64,000 bases of DNA from Mesorhizobium sp. GTDB taxonomy: Bacteria > Pseudomonadota > Alphaproteobacteria > Rhizobiales > Rhizobiaceae. The DNA is taken from the NCBI RefSeq assembly GCF_004963255.1, contig NZ_SUGA01000001.1, forward strand, positions 434,001-498,000, in the 5' to 3' direction. Numbering within the stretch: the first letter of the stretch is position 1; every line of letters starts with the position of its first letter. The notes under the pieces are model-generated. The model ran no database searches, was not told the origin of the DNA, and worked only from the letters and a program-made list of their open reading frames with translations. Positions 54,442 through 63,620 of this stretch are shown piece after piece. Position numbers and translations under genes: made by a program.

Positions 54442-55311
54442 TCAGGTGAAGCCCAATCGGCGAAGCGCGGCCTGCAGGAAGCCGCCGCGTTCATGGACCA
54501 GGCGAAATCCGAGATTGTCCGGCGGAGTTCCGACCGCGCAGCCGCCGCTTTTGCCGTCGCGGATGAAGTTCGACATGTAGGTGCGGTGGAAACCCTCCAC
54601 AACGTGCACGCCGCAATTGGTGAGCGAACTGGCAACGCCATCGCTGGTCATCGTCACATGGGCGTAGCAGGTCGATGTCCATTCCCAGACATTGCCGGCA
54701 ATATCCGCAACGCCCTTTGAGTTGATTCCGAATGCCCCGAGAGGACGCGGTTCAGGATCCGCTTTACGGCCGAGCGCCGCCTCGGTGCGATATTGGGTGA
54801 GCCACCGCCTCGCCGGATCCGCCGGGTCGCCGTCGCCCCCCTCGATGTCAGCCCGAAACCGCTCGCTAGCTGCATAGGCCCACTCTACATTGGTGGGCAG
54901 CCGCCATGTTTCGCCCGTTTTTGCCGACAGCCAATTCGCGTAAGCCTGCGCGTCGAGGAAGCTGACGCCCGTCGCCGGAACGTTGCCGACGAGACGCGAG
55001 TCGGCAGGTTTGCAGGCGCCGTCCGAAACGCAACGGTCATAGTCTGACGCCGTCACCTGGAACTTCATGATTTCCAGTGGCGTGTCGATGGTTTCCTTCG
55101 CCACGGGTGCGGGTACGGGATGATTGTCCCGGAGGAACTCACCAGGCTGCGGATTTTCGAGTGATCCAGGGGCCAAGGCGACCAGCTCTGCCACGGCAGC
55201 TGGAACCCGGGATCGCGAGGGCGTCGCCCCGTCGATCGCATTGCTGACGCCGAGACCGATGAGGGCGGCGGCCGCGATCGTTCCCAATGTGAAGACAGGA
55301 TCGAAGGACAT
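54442..55311 (-). CDS. nirV: NirV (formylglycine-generating enzyme-like)
   Basis: A 289-residue exported protein with an N-terminal hydrophobic anchor (about residues 5-25) and an FGE/SUMF1-type sulphatase-modifying fold. Markers are VSFLDAQAYANWLSAKTGETWRLP, GVADIAGNVWEWTSTCYAHV and NLGFRLVHE. NirV is commonly next to nirK, but its role is not established; nirK activity can be independent of it. It is 65 bp downstream of nirK, and the gap holds a strong hairpin. Confidence 0.92.
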   Translation of the reverse strand: MSFDPVFTLGTIAAAALIGLGVSNAIDGATPSRSRVPAAVAELVALAPGSLENPQPGEFLRDNHPVPAPVAKETIDTPLEIMKFQVTASDYDRCVSDGACKPADSRLVGNVPATGVSFLDAQAYANWLSAKTGETWRLPTNVEWAYAASERFRADIEGGDGDPADPARRWLTQYRTEAALGRKADPEPRPLGAFGINSKGVADIAGNVWEWTSTCYAHVTMTSDGVASSLTNCGVHVVEGFHRTYMSNFIRDGKSGGCAVGTPPDNLGFRLVHERGGFLQAALRRLGFT

Positions 55312-55333
55312 GCTCGAACTCCGCTAGCGGCTG

Positions 55334-55360
55334 CGACCCGCCGATATCGCCGGCGGGTCG
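55334..55360. terminator. Hairpin between nirK and nirV
   Basis: CGACCCGCCG (55334-55343) pairs with CGGCGGGTCG (55351-55360), a perfect 10-bp stem with a 7-base loop, 16 bp after the nirK stop. No T run follows, so it may lower nirV expression or protect nirK mRNA rather than end transcription. Confidence 0.55.
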
Positions 55361-55376
55361 TGGGCCGATCGGCTTT

Positions 55377-56483
55377 CTACGAGGCAATCGCCTTGGGAGC
55401 CTCGACCTGCATCATCAGATCGTCGTCCCATTTTCCGTCCACCGTGAAGTGCGCCGTGGCGCCGAGTTCGACCGCCTCGATCAGATTGTGATTGACGTAG
55501 GCGTAGACGCCCGGCTGCCGGAACGCATAGAGCGCGGCGCCCGCCGATCCGCCCCGGATGAACCAAGTCTCGAGATCCTTGGCGGGGGGATTGCCGAATT
55601 TTCCGTGTTCCCAGACGAAGTCGCCATGGCCGCCGATCAGGTGCGGACGGGTGTCGCGATTGGCCTGCGAGTGGACGATGAGCACCATCTCTCCGACCTT
55701 GGCCTTCATGGCGTTTTCGCCGGTCAGCGATCCAGCCTTGCCGTTGAAGACGACATGCGTCGGAACCAGGCCGCGCATCACCTTCACCGTGTCGTCGTAG
55801 TTGTCGCCGGCCGAGTCGTACTTCTTGAACTTTCCCTGCTCGTCGCGCGGGATGTAGAAGTCGTTCTCGCCGATATAGTAAATGCGGTCGTAGCGTACGG
55901 GCTTGCCCTTTTCGTCCCTCAGGCCATCGCGCGGCAGGACCATCACCGCCCCGCTCATCCCCGACACCACGTGCCAGGGGATCATCGCCCCGCCAGGCGC
56001 GCAATGGTAGACGAACGTGCCGGACCGGGTCGCCTTGAAGCGCAGCGTCACCTGCTCGCCTGGGTTGATCAGCGTCAGCGCACCGCCGCCGAGCCCGCCG
56101 GTCGCCGCATGGAAGTCGATATTGTGGGCGAGCGTGTTGGTGTCGGGGTTGATCAAGGTCAGCTCGAGATAGTCGCCCTCATGCACGACCATGAGCGGGC
56201 CCGGAATGGAGCCGTTGTAGGTCATGGCGTTGAGCTGAGTGCCGTCGGCGTCGATGACCATCGGCTTCTCTTCGATCTTCATGGTGAACTCGACGATCTT
56301 GGGGCCGCCCTTGGCCACCTGGTCGTGAGCGTGCACGAAAGGCGGCGCGACAAGCGTGACCTTTTCGCGCGGCAGTTCGGCCACATCCGTCACGGCCGCC
56401 ATCGCCGGCGCCGAGCCGATGGCGGCAACAGCGGCGGCGGTAAGAACAGAACCCAGCAAAGCTTCGCGTCTCGTAAGCATCAT
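55377..56483 (-). CDS. nirK: Copper nitrite reductase NirK
   Basis: Reduces nitrite to nitric oxide in the periplasm. The 368-residue chain has a twin-arginine signal ([11 protein letters not shown], cleavage near AMA-AV) and two cupredoxin domains. Type-1 copper ligands are His120, Cys161, His171 and Met176 ([17 protein letters not shown]), type-2 His125 and His160, the catalytic Asp is Asp123 in HNIDFH. Length and the GGAM insert suit class I. An NnrR-type site is centred 68 bp upstream; GAGGAGAGG precedes the ATG. It is followed by nirV and a truncated globin. Confidence 0.97.
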   Translation of the reverse strand: MMLTRREALLGSVLTAAAVAAIGSAPAMAAVTDVAELPREKVTLVAPPFVHAHDQVAKGGPKIVEFTMKIEEKPMVIDADGTQLNAMTYNGSIPGPLMVVHEGDYLELTLINPDTNTLAHNIDFHAATGGLGGGALTLINPGEQVTLRFKATRSGTFVYHCAPGGAMIPWHVVSGMSGAVMVLPRDGLRDEKGKPVRYDRIYYIGENDFYIPRDEQGKFKKYDSAGDNYDDTVKVMRGLVPTHVVFNGKAGSLTGENAMKAKVGEMVLIVHSQANRDTRPHLIGGHGDFVWEHGKFGNPPAKDLETWFIRGGSAGAALYAFRQPGVYAYVNHNLIEAVELGATAHFTVDGKWDDDLMMQVEAPKAIAS

Positions 56484-56544
56484 AACCTCTCCTCATTTCA
56501 ATCATTTCGAGATCGTCAGAATAGCGACTTCGAAAATCTCGTCT

Positions 56545-56558
56545 TTGCGCTTGCGCAA
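56545..56558. promoter_or_regulatory. NnrR-type site of nirK
   Basis: TTGCGCTTGCGCAA, a perfect match to the TTGCG-N4-CGCAA consensus of alphaproteobacterial NnrR. Centred 68 bp before the nirK start. Confidence 0.82.
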
Positions 56559-56640
56559 ACCTGTGACAGGTGCAGTTGCTCTTTGTTGAGGAGTTTGCTT
56601 CTACAGGAAGGCCAGATAGGCACACCGCGCACACGCGGCC

Positions 56641-56686
56641 GACAAAAAGATGGCCGGGCAGGACCTCTCCCAAGGTCTGCCCGGCC
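56641..56686 (-). terminator. Rho-independent terminator after pseudoazurin
   Basis: Stem GGCCGGGCAGGACCT (56652-56666) pairs with AGGTCTGCCCGGCC (56673-56686) with a one-base bulge and a 6-base loop, followed on the minus strand by TCTTTTTGTC. A second hairpin, GCCTCCGGC/GCCGGAGGC, lies at 56690-56715. Confidence 0.75.
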
Positions 56687-56734
56687 CGTGCCTCCGGCCC
56701 GCCATTGCCGGAGGCAGCCCCCCATGCTGTTGGA

Positions 56735-57181
56735 TCAGTTCGAAGCGGCTTTGGTCGCCTCGGCGAACAGCTCGGCAAAGACGGGCTTTGCCTTGCCGAT
56801 CTGTTTGACGGCTTCCGCCGCCTCCAGGTTGACCGGCTTGCCGACGACGATCAGCGCCACCATGCCCATGCCGTAGTGGGGAGCGCATTTCACGCCATAG
56901 ACACCTTCCTTGGTGAGGGTGACCGTGATCTCCTCGCTCGCCTTGCCCTTGAAGGGCTCGGCGCCGTCCGGAAGCATTCCATTGATGACCTCGGCATTGT
57001 GGGTCTTGTCGGTCGGCACGAACTTGATCGTGTCGCCGGGGGCCGCCCGGACGAAGTTGGGCTGGAAGACCATCGCGCCCTTTTCACCCTTGTTCAGCAT
57101 CTGGACGACATGTTCTTCGGCATTCGCGGCGCCGGCCATCGAGAGCAACGCGACCGCCGCGGCAATGAGGGGCAGTTTCAT
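56735..57181 (-). CDS. paz: Pseudoazurin
   Basis: A 148-residue periplasmic blue copper protein that donates electrons to NirK. A signal peptide covers residues 1-22 (MKLPLIAAAVALLSMAG, cleavage near ANA-EE). Copper ligands: His in KTHNAEVING and Cys, His and Met in KCAPHYGMGM. The start has AAAGGA upstream; the frame begins nine codons earlier without a site. An NnrR-type site with one mismatch is centred 80 bp upstream. Separate from nirK but under the same control. Confidence 0.94.
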   Translation of the reverse strand: MKLPLIAAAVALLSMAGAANAEEHVVQMLNKGEKGAMVFQPNFVRAAPGDTIKFVPTDKTHNAEVINGMLPDGAEPFKGKASEEITVTLTKEGVYGVKCAPHYGMGMVALIVVGKPVNLEAAEAVKQIGKAKPVFAELFAEATKAASN

Positions 57182-57254
57182 CGGAGAGTTCCTTTCTTGT
57201 TTCACCACGGCATCTACCGTCGCGCGCTTTTAGATCGTTGGAGGACGTGGCGAT

Positions 57255-57268
57255 TTGCGCTAGCTCAA
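57255..57268. promoter_or_regulatory. NnrR-type site of pseudoazurin
   Basis: TTGCGCTAGCTCAA, one mismatch to TTGCG-N4-CGCAA, centred 80 bp before the pseudoazurin start. Confidence 0.6.
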
Positions 57269-57327
57269 ATGCCGCGACGAAAGTGATGGCGCGGAACGGG
57301 CATGATGGTCAGTGTCGGCCCATGCGT

Positions 57328-58524
57328 TCATTCAGCGTTGTTACGCGCTTGCCGGCGTGGCCGCGTGAGCATTCCGCCAAAGAACACGGCGTAGCCGACG
57401 AAAGCGGTAGCCCATAGCGCCGCCGAGACATGCAGGAGAATCGGAGCGCCGGGAGCCATGGCCGCAGCTATGCGCAGGATGGCAGCGATGACGATCGCAA
57501 CGAAGATCGCACGCGTTCCGGCGCCTGCCGCCAGTTTGCGGCCTGTGTGGCCGAGGGACGCGCGGGTCATCACGGCAAGCGTCATGCAGGCCACCGCCCC
57601 AACGGCAAAGGCGTGAATGCCTGCCGCCGCTGGAACGGCACCTGGTGCGAGGACGGTCAGTCCGGCAAGCAGCAGGCCTAGCGGCACAAAGACGAAGGCA
57701 ATATGCAGGATCAGCACCAACGGATCGCCCAGTGTCCGATCGCCCGCCCAGCGGGCAAGCCGAACACTATTGAAGACCGCTCCCGCGATCAGAAGCGCGC
57801 CGGTTGCAAGATTGGCGGGAAATAAGGTCCAGGCCGCGAGGCCGACGGCGGACAGCGCGATCGTTCCGATGTCGAACTTGCCAAATGATGCCGGAATTCG
57901 GCCGGGATTCTCGCGCACCAGCCAATTGCGGGTGAAGCTGGGTACTATTCGCCCGCCTACGATCATGATGAGGACGACGACCGATCCAAGACCCAGGCGC
58001 CGGCTCATGTCGGAGATGCCTTGGTAATGCGCTTCAACATGAAATATGACGTTTGCCGCAAATAGGGTCGCGACTGGCAGCAGCACCTTGAGATTCCGCC
58101 AGTTCCGTCCGGCAATGATCTCCGTTGCGGCGGCCGCAACCACCGCCAGAAGAAAAGAGCAGTCTATGGCCGCGCTCAGCAGCCACCCGGTTTCCGCGGA
58201 AAGGAACACGGCCGCCCGACCGGCGACCCAGAGCAGCACCAGCGCAAGGAGGCGAAAGTCCTGAACAGGAAGCCGGCCGGTCCAGTTCGGAATTGCGGTC
58301 AGCAGGAAGCCGGTCACAACTGCCGGCAGGTAGCCGAAAAGCAACTCATGAATATGCCAGTCCACGGGCAGGAATGTGCTGAAGGTTTCCAGCCTGCCGT
58401 AATAGAGGGGCAGCCACAGCAGCATCGCAATGGCGGCCTGGAGCGAGCCCAGAAGGAAGAATGGCCGGAACCCGTAGGAGAGAATTGCCGGATAGGCGCT
58501 TGGTCGCGTCCTTGGAATTGCCAT
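57328..58524 (-). CDS. nnrS: NnrS haem-copper membrane protein
   Basis: A 398-residue membrane protein with about twelve helices. The conserved region near the N-terminus, LSYGFRPFFLLGSLQAAIAML, and later DWHIHELLFGYLPAVVTGFL, with His likely bound to haem or copper, identify NnrS. NnrS protects against NO-related stress in denitrifiers. The ATG at 58524 has a GGGG site; upstream codons lack one. It is divergent from nnrR across 205 bp; an NnrR-type site lies 69 bp before its start. Confidence 0.93.
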   Translation of the reverse strand: MAIPRTRPSAYPAILSYGFRPFFLLGSLQAAIAMLLWLPLYYGRLETFSTFLPVDWHIHELLFGYLPAVVTGFLLTAIPNWTGRLPVQDFRLLALVLLWVAGRAAVFLSAETGWLLSAAIDCSFLLAVVAAAATEIIAGRNWRNLKVLLPVATLFAANVIFHVEAHYQGISDMSRRLGLGSVVVLIMIVGGRIVPSFTRNWLVRENPGRIPASFGKFDIGTIALSAVGLAAWTLFPANLATGALLIAGAVFNSVRLARWAGDRTLGDPLVLILHIAFVFVPLGLLLAGLTVLAPGAVPAAAGIHAFAVGAVACMTLAVMTRASLGHTGRKLAAGAGTRAIFVAIVIAAILRIAAAMAPGAPILLHVSAALWATAFVGYAVFFGGMLTRPRRQARNNAE

Positions 58525-58593
58525 GACATGCCCCGTTGAAAACCAGGCAAGACGCCTGCTGGCCGCTTTTATCCGGGCTCTGAGGCCCGGAAT

Positions 58594-58607
58594 TTGCCTC
58601 AGCGCAA
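58594..58607. promoter_or_regulatory. NnrR-type site of nnrS
   Basis: TTGCCTCAGCGCAA, one mismatch to TTGCG-N4-CGCAA, centred 76 bp before the nnrS start and 129 bp before nnrR. Confidence 0.6.
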
Positions 58608-58729
58608 ACAAGGGAATGATCGCTTTGCCACGCCGACGGGGAGGCTTCACTTGTCGACGGGCTGTCGTCCGTGACACAGTCAGGCAGAGCCTGAACGTAT
58701 TGCACCGTTGAAGTTGGGGAGGAAGGCAG

Positions 58730-59434
58730 TTGGCAAGCCTTGATCGATCGCTGATTGCCGGACTGCCTGTCTTCGAGGGGATCGCCTCTGCGGACCTGGA
58801 TCGCATGATCGGACAGGCAAGGTCCATTCGCATCGCCAAGGATCAGCCGGTTTTCGAGCAGGAGCAGGAGGCCCATTCGTTCTTCCTGCTGCTCGACGGC
58901 CATGTGCGCGTGGTGAAATCGACTCCGGATGGTCATGAGGTAACCGTGCGCTACATAAGCCCGGGCGAATTGATGGGGATCGCCAGCGCGCTGGGCCGGA
59001 CGACCTATCCGGCGAATGCCCTTGCGGCGGTCGATTGCGTGGCGCTCGCCTGGCCGAGCCAGCTCTGGGCTACATTCGCGGCGAGCTACCCGAGCTTCAG
59101 CGCCAATGCCTACAAGGCGGTGGGAATAAGGCTGCAGGACGCTCATGCTCGCGTCATCGAGATGTCCACCGAGCAAGTGGAGCAGCGTGTTGCGCATGCC
59201 TTGCTGAAGCTGATCAAGCAGTCGGGGAAAAAGACCGAGGCAGGCATCATGATCGACTTCCCCATTTCACGCCAGGACGTTGCCGAGATGACAGGCACGA
59301 CGCTTCACACGGTCAGCCGGCTGCTTTCCGCCTGGGAAGACCAGGGGTTGGTCAAGAGCGGGCGACAAAGGGTGGTCGTGGTCGAACCCCACCGCCTCCT
59401 CGTCATCGCTGAAGGCCGCTCGGCAAAGGGCTAG
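58730..59434 (+). CDS. nnrR: Nitric-oxide-responsive regulator NnrR
   Basis: A 234-residue Crp/FNR-family activator without the N-terminal Cys cluster (only one Cys, in VDCVALAW), as expected for NO-sensing NnrR rather than FNR. The helix-turn-helix reads ISRQDVAEMTGTTLHTVSRLLSAWEDQG. The TTG start has GGGGAGGAAGG upstream. Its likely targets in the window are nirK, pseudoazurin and nnrS. It ends in a 4-bp overlap with the convergent DUF1858 gene. Confidence 0.92.
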   Translation: MASLDRSLIAGLPVFEGIASADLDRMIGQARSIRIAKDQPVFEQEQEAHSFFLLLDGHVRVVKSTPDGHEVTVRYISPGELMGIASALGRTTYPANALAAVDCVALAWPSQLWATFAASYPSFSANAYKAVGIRLQDAHARVIEMSTEQVEQRVAHALLKLIKQSGKKTEAGIMIDFPISRQDVAEMTGTTLHTVSRLLSAWEDQGLVKSGRQRVVVVEPHRLLVIAEGRSAKG

Positions 59435-59646
59435 CCCGCTCCGCCGGCGTCGATGGCCGCCTCCAGGTCGCAGCGAAGCTGATCCTCGTCCAGGTCATGC
59501 TCGCGTGCGGCGTCCGAAACGGTGTGGAAGGAAGCGATCGGGCAGCCGACGCACAACATTCCGTGCTGGAGGATGACACGAACAGCCGCGGGCGTCTCGC
59601 GCATGATCCCATCCATTGTCGCATCGTCATTCAATTTGCGTTTCAT
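59431..59646 (-). CDS. DUF1858 domain protein
   Basis: A 71-residue protein with a DUF1858 domain: DATMDGIMRETPAAVRVILQHGM, then LCVGCPIASFHTVSDAAREH and a helical tail. The CVGC pair could be redox-active or bind metal. DUF1858 domains are often fused to or next to NO-handling proteins such as ScdA/Ric or hybrid-cluster proteins, which suits this neighbourhood. Start uncertain: ATG at 59646, 59661 or a codon at 59694. It overlaps nnrR by 4 bp tail to tail. Confidence 0.82.
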   Translation of the reverse strand: MKRKLNDDATMDGIMRETPAAVRVILQHGMLCVGCPIASFHTVSDAAREHDLDEDQLRCDLEAAIDAGGAG

Positions 59647-59793
59647 CTTGTCTGTCCGCATTTTGCGAACAACTATCCTGACGAGCCTCTTCAATGCGTT
59701 CGTTGCTCTGAAGCAAAGAAGGCGCTGTCTTGTCTTACAAGACGCAGTTTTGCGATGCTGTTTGGAGAGCCGCGGCCGGCCTGCCTCGGCATT

Positions 59794-59807
59794 TTGCGAT
59801 GGATCAA
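59794..59807. promoter_or_regulatory. Hybrid NnrR/FNR half-site pair
   Basis: TTGCGATGGATCAA: the left half matches NnrR (TTGCG) and the right half the anaerobox (ATCAA). Centred 136 bp before the phosphoketolase start; no other regulatory sequence was seen in the 290-bp gap to DUF1858. Confidence 0.4.
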
Positions 59808-59936
59808 AGCCCGCCGGCTCCCTGCCGGATAGATCGAAGGCGCGCCCGGTCCTGACATGGACCGGTCATGAACCGGTGGCAGCGTTGATGCGTTGTGCTT
59901 CATCCGCATCGGTTCAACCCAGCGAAGGAGTCGGAA

Positions 59937-62324
59937 ATGACCGAGCGTCCCAGCGCCAATCGTCTGTCCGCGCAGGAACTGCGAGACATCGATGCCTACT
60001 GGCGTGCCGCCAACTACCTGACCATCGGGCAGATCTATCTGCTCGACAATCCGCTGCTTCGCGAACCCCTTCGGCTGGAGCATGTCAAGCCAAGGCTGCT
60101 CGGCCACTGGGGGACCTCGCCGGGTCTCAGCTTCATCTACACGCATCTCAACCGCGCCATCAGGCAGCGCGACGCCAATGTCATCTATGTCTGCGGTCCC
60201 GGCCATGGCGGGCCGGCGATGGTGGCCAACACCTATCTCGAGGGCACATACAGCGAGACCAATCCGGACATCGCGCTGGGCGAGGCCGGAATGAAGAAGC
60301 TCTTCCGCCAGTTCTCGTTTCCTGGCGGCATCCCGAGCCATGCGGCGCCTGATGTGCCCGGCTCGATCCATGAAGGCGGCGAGCTTGGCTACGCGCTCTC
60401 GCACGCTTATGGAGCGGCCTTCGACAACCCGGACCTTGTCGTCGCCTGCGTCGTCGGCGACGGCGAGGCGGAAACCGGGCCGCTCGCCACCTCCTGGCAT
60501 TCCAACAAGTTCCTCAACCCGGCGCTTGACGGCGCGGTGCTGCCGATCCTCCACCTCAACGGCTACAAGATCGCCAATCCCACCATTCTGGCCCGTATCC
60601 CCGAGGAAGAGCTGCGGGCGCTGTTCGTCGGCTACGGTTACGAGCCGCTGTTCGTCGAAGGTGACGATCCGGCGTCGATGCATGAGCGGATGGCGATCGT
60701 GCTCGACGATGCGCTCGACCGCATTAAGGCGATCCAGGATGCGGCCCGCAACGGCGCGAAGACCGCGCAGCCGCGGCCGAAATGGCCGATGATCGTGCTG
60801 CGAAGCCCGAAGGGCTGGACCGGTCCGAAGGAGGTCGACGGGCTGAAGACCGAGGGGTTCTGGCGCGCCCACCAGGTCCCGCTTTCCGGCCTTGCAGAAA
60901 ATCCCGAGCATCTGAGGATGCTTGAGGCGTGGATGAGAAGCTACCGGCCCGAGGAGCTTTTCGATGCCGCCGGCGCGCCGGTGGCCTCGATCCGCGCCAC
61001 CGCGCCGCAAGGTGACAGGCGCATGAGCGCCAATCCGCATGCCAATGGCGGCCTGCTGCGCCGGTCTCTCGAACTGCCTGGCCTGGATGAGCATGCTGTC
61101 GCGGTCGAGCGGCCCGGCGGCGTCAAGGCGGAGTCGACCCGTGTCATGGGCAGCTTCTTGCGCGACGTCATGACGTTGAACCGGGCTGCCAGGAACTTCC
61201 GCATCGTCGGCCCCGACGAGACGGCCTCGAACCGGTGGCAGGATGTCTTCGAGGTGACGGAGCGCGCCTGGATGGAACAGATCCTTCCCGAGGATGTCCA
61301 CCTGGCGCGGGAAGGCAGGGTTCTGGAAATTCTATCCGAGCATACCTGCCAGGGTTGGCTGGAAGGTTACCTGCTCACCGGGCGCCACGGCTTCTTCTCC
61401 TGCTACGAGGCCTTCACGCACATCGTCGATTCCATGTTCAACCAGCATGCGAAATGGCTCGATGCTTGCCGCAAGCTCGCATGGCGGCGGCCGATCGCTT
61501 CGCTGAACTATCTGTTGTCCAGCCATGTCTGGCAGCAGGAGCACAATGGCTTCAGCCATCAGGATCCAGGCTTCATCGACGTGGCGCTGAACAAGAAGGC
61601 GGACGTGGTGCGTGTCTACCTGCCGGCGGACGCCAACAGCCTGCTTTGCGTGACCGATCATGTGCTTAAGACGTGGAACCGCATCAACGTCATCGTCGCC
61701 GGCAAGGCCAATTCCTGGCAGTGGCTGTCGATCGACGAGGCGAAAGTCCACTGCGGCGCTGGCATCGGCATATGGGAATGGGCATCGACCGACGGCGGAG
61801 CCGAGCCGGATGTGGTGATGGCCTGCGCCGGCGACGTGCCGACGCTCGAGACGCTGGCCGCCGTTCAGATCCTGAGGCGCCACATTCCCGACCTCAAGAT
61901 CCGCGTGGTGAACATTGTCGATCTGATGACGCTGCAGCCGAAGGAACATCACCCGCACGGGCTGTCGGACCACGAGTTCGACGCGTTGTTCACCAGGGAT
62001 AAGCCTGTCATCTTCGCCTATCACGGCTATCCGTGGACGATCCACCGCCTGACCTACCGGCGGACCAATCACGACAACATCCATGTGCGCGGCTATAATG
62101 AGGAAGGGACGACGACGACGCCGTTCGACATGACCGTGCTGAACGGGCTCGACCGCTACCATCTCGTGCTCGGCGTTCTCGACCGCATTCCCGAGCCGGC
62201 CGGCGCGCACATCCAGCTGAGGCAGGCCATGGAAGGCAAGCTGATCGAGCACGCAGCCTATATCCGCAAGCACGGGCAGGACATGCCCGAGATACTCGGC
62301 TGGAAGTGGAGCGGTAATCGATGA
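59937..62324 (+). CDS. xfp: Phosphoketolase
   Basis: A 795-residue thiamine-diphosphate enzyme that splits xylulose 5-phosphate (or fructose 6-phosphate) to acetyl phosphate and a sugar phosphate. Sequence markers: [35 protein letters not shown], the cofactor motif [19 protein letters not shown] near residue 183, and [13 protein letters not shown] and [12 protein letters not shown] in the C-terminal half. AAGGAG precedes the ATG. With acetate kinase 55 bp downstream it forms a route from pentose phosphate to acetate and ATP that needs no oxygen. Confidence 0.96.
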   Translation: MTERPSANRLSAQELRDIDAYWRAANYLTIGQIYLLDNPLLREPLRLEHVKPRLLGHWGTSPGLSFIYTHLNRAIRQRDANVIYVCGPGHGGPAMVANTYLEGTYSETNPDIALGEAGMKKLFRQFSFPGGIPSHAAPDVPGSIHEGGELGYALSHAYGAAFDNPDLVVACVVGDGEAETGPLATSWHSNKFLNPALDGAVLPILHLNGYKIANPTILARIPEEELRALFVGYGYEPLFVEGDDPASMHERMAIVLDDALDRIKAIQDAARNGAKTAQPRPKWPMIVLRSPKGWTGPKEVDGLKTEGFWRAHQVPLSGLAENPEHLRMLEAWMRSYRPEELFDAAGAPVASIRATAPQGDRRMSANPHANGGLLRRSLELPGLDEHAVAVERPGGVKAESTRVMGSFLRDVMTLNRAARNFRIVGPDETASNRWQDVFEVTERAWMEQILPEDVHLAREGRVLEILSEHTCQGWLEGYLLTGRHGFFSCYEAFTHIVDSMFNQHAKWLDACRKLAWRRPIASLNYLLSSHVWQQEHNGFSHQDPGFIDVALNKKADVVRVYLPADANSLLCVTDHVLKTWNRINVIVAGKANSWQWLSIDEAKVHCGAGIGIWEWASTDGGAEPDVVMACAGDVPTLETLAAVQILRRHIPDLKIRVVNIVDLMTLQPKEHHPHGLSDHEFDALFTRDKPVIFAYHGYPWTIHRLTYRRTNHDNIHVRGYNEEGTTTTPFDMTVLNGLDRYHLVLGVLDRIPEPAGAHIQLRQAMEGKLIEHAAYIRKHGQDMPEILGWKWSGNR

Positions 62325-62379
62325 CGAGGCGCCGGGCTGGGAGGATCGGGCTTGCAAAAGCGGCGGGGACCGGCCGGCC

Positions 62380-63558
62380 ATGACCGATGCAATTCTCGTC
62401 CTCAATGGCGGCTCATCGAGCCTGAAGTTCGCCGTCTTCCAATGGCGCGACGAGCTCCATCTGCTGGTGCGTGGCAGCGTCTCGTCGATCGGCGAGCGGC
62501 CCCGGCTCCACGTCGCGCCCACGGCAATGACGCCGCCGTTCGACAGGAGCCTTGGCGAACAGCCGATCTCCATCGGCACGGCGTTCGAAGCCGTTGCGTC
62601 CTATCTTGCGGACCGGGGCCTCCTGCGCCGGGTGGGCCGGGTCGGACATCGCATCGTGCATGGCGGCCGGGAGTTTGTCCGCGCAATGCTGCTCGACGAG
62701 CGCACGCTCGGGGCCTTGCGCAGGCTCGAGCCGCTCGCCCCAATTCACCAGGCGATCAACCTGGAGCTTGTCGACCTGGCCAGCCGCCTCCTGCCCGGCA
62801 CCATGCAGGTCGGCTGCTTCGATACGGCCTTCCACGCGGCGCAGCCCGAGCACGCAAGGCTTTATGGCCTGCCGCATGAGATGGCGGAGCAAGGCATCGT
62901 CTCCTACGGCTTCCATGGGCTCTCCTACAGCCATATCGCCAGCGAGCTCAACAACCGTTATGGCGCCGCCGCCGGCGGCCGGACGATCGTTGCCCATCTC
63001 GGCAGCGGTGCGAGCCTGTGCGCGATGAAGGCAGGCGTAAGCCACGCCACCACCATGGGCTTCTCGACGCTTGACGGGCTCGTCATGAGCACGCGTTGCG
63101 GCGCGATCGATCCCGGCATCCTCCTGCACCTTCTGCAGGACCGGAAGCTGTCCTCGGACGAACTTGCCGAGCTACTCTATCAGCGATCCGGTCTGCTCGG
63201 GGTATCCGGCATCTCGGGAAACATGCAGACGCTGCTTGCGTCGAAAGACCCGGCGGCGGTGCGTGCCGTCGATCTCTTCGTCTATCGTGTCGGGCGCGAG
63301 ATCGGATCGCTTGCCGCGGCGATTGGCGGGCTCGACACCCTCGTGTTCACGGCGGGCATCGGCGAGCACGCGCCCGCGATCCGGCAGAGCATCTGCGAAG
63401 CCGCGGGATGGCTGGGCGTCGGGCTCGACGAGGCGTTGAACGCGCATGGCGAAGAACTGATCAGCGCCCCGGATTCCCTGGTCGACGTGCTTGTCATTCC
63501 CGCCGACGAGGAACGTGCGGTGGCCGCTGAGTTGCTCGGCTTCGAAGGCAAAGACTAA
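62380..63558 (+). CDS. ackA: Acetate kinase
   Basis: Converts acetyl phosphate and ADP to acetate and ATP. The 392-residue chain has LVLNGGSSSLKFAVFQ at the N-terminus, GHRIVHGG near residue 90, FDTAFHAAQPEHARLYGLP, the ATP-site VAHLGSGASLCAMKAG, and FTAGIGEHAPAIR. There is no phosphotransacetylase gene nearby, so it probably works with phosphoketolase. Lying after xfp with no promoter signal seen in between, the two are probably one operon. Confidence 0.95.
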   Translation: MTDAILVLNGGSSSLKFAVFQWRDELHLLVRGSVSSIGERPRLHVAPTAMTPPFDRSLGEQPISIGTAFEAVASYLADRGLLRRVGRVGHRIVHGGREFVRAMLLDERTLGALRRLEPLAPIHQAINLELVDLASRLLPGTMQVGCFDTAFHAAQPEHARLYGLPHEMAEQGIVSYGFHGLSYSHIASELNNRYGAAAGGRTIVAHLGSGASLCAMKAGVSHATTMGFSTLDGLVMSTRCGAIDPGILLHLLQDRKLSSDELAELLYQRSGLLGVSGISGNMQTLLASKDPAAVRAVDLFVYRVGREIGSLAAAIGGLDTLVFTAGIGEHAPAIRQSICEAAGWLGVGLDEALNAHGEELISAPDSLVDVLVIPADEERAVAAELLGFEGKD

Positions 63559-63601
63559 ATGATATCGCCCGGAAGCGCGGGGCGCTTCCGGGCGATATCA
63601 T
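63559..63601. terminator. Long perfect hairpin after ackA
   Basis: A 20-bp perfect stem (63559-63578 with 63582-63601) and a 3-base loop, in the 62 bp between the convergent ackA and GNAT genes. Either a bidirectional terminator or a short palindromic repeat; no T run on either side. Confidence 0.6.
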
Positions 63602-63620
63602 CGTACGAATGCAACCGTAT

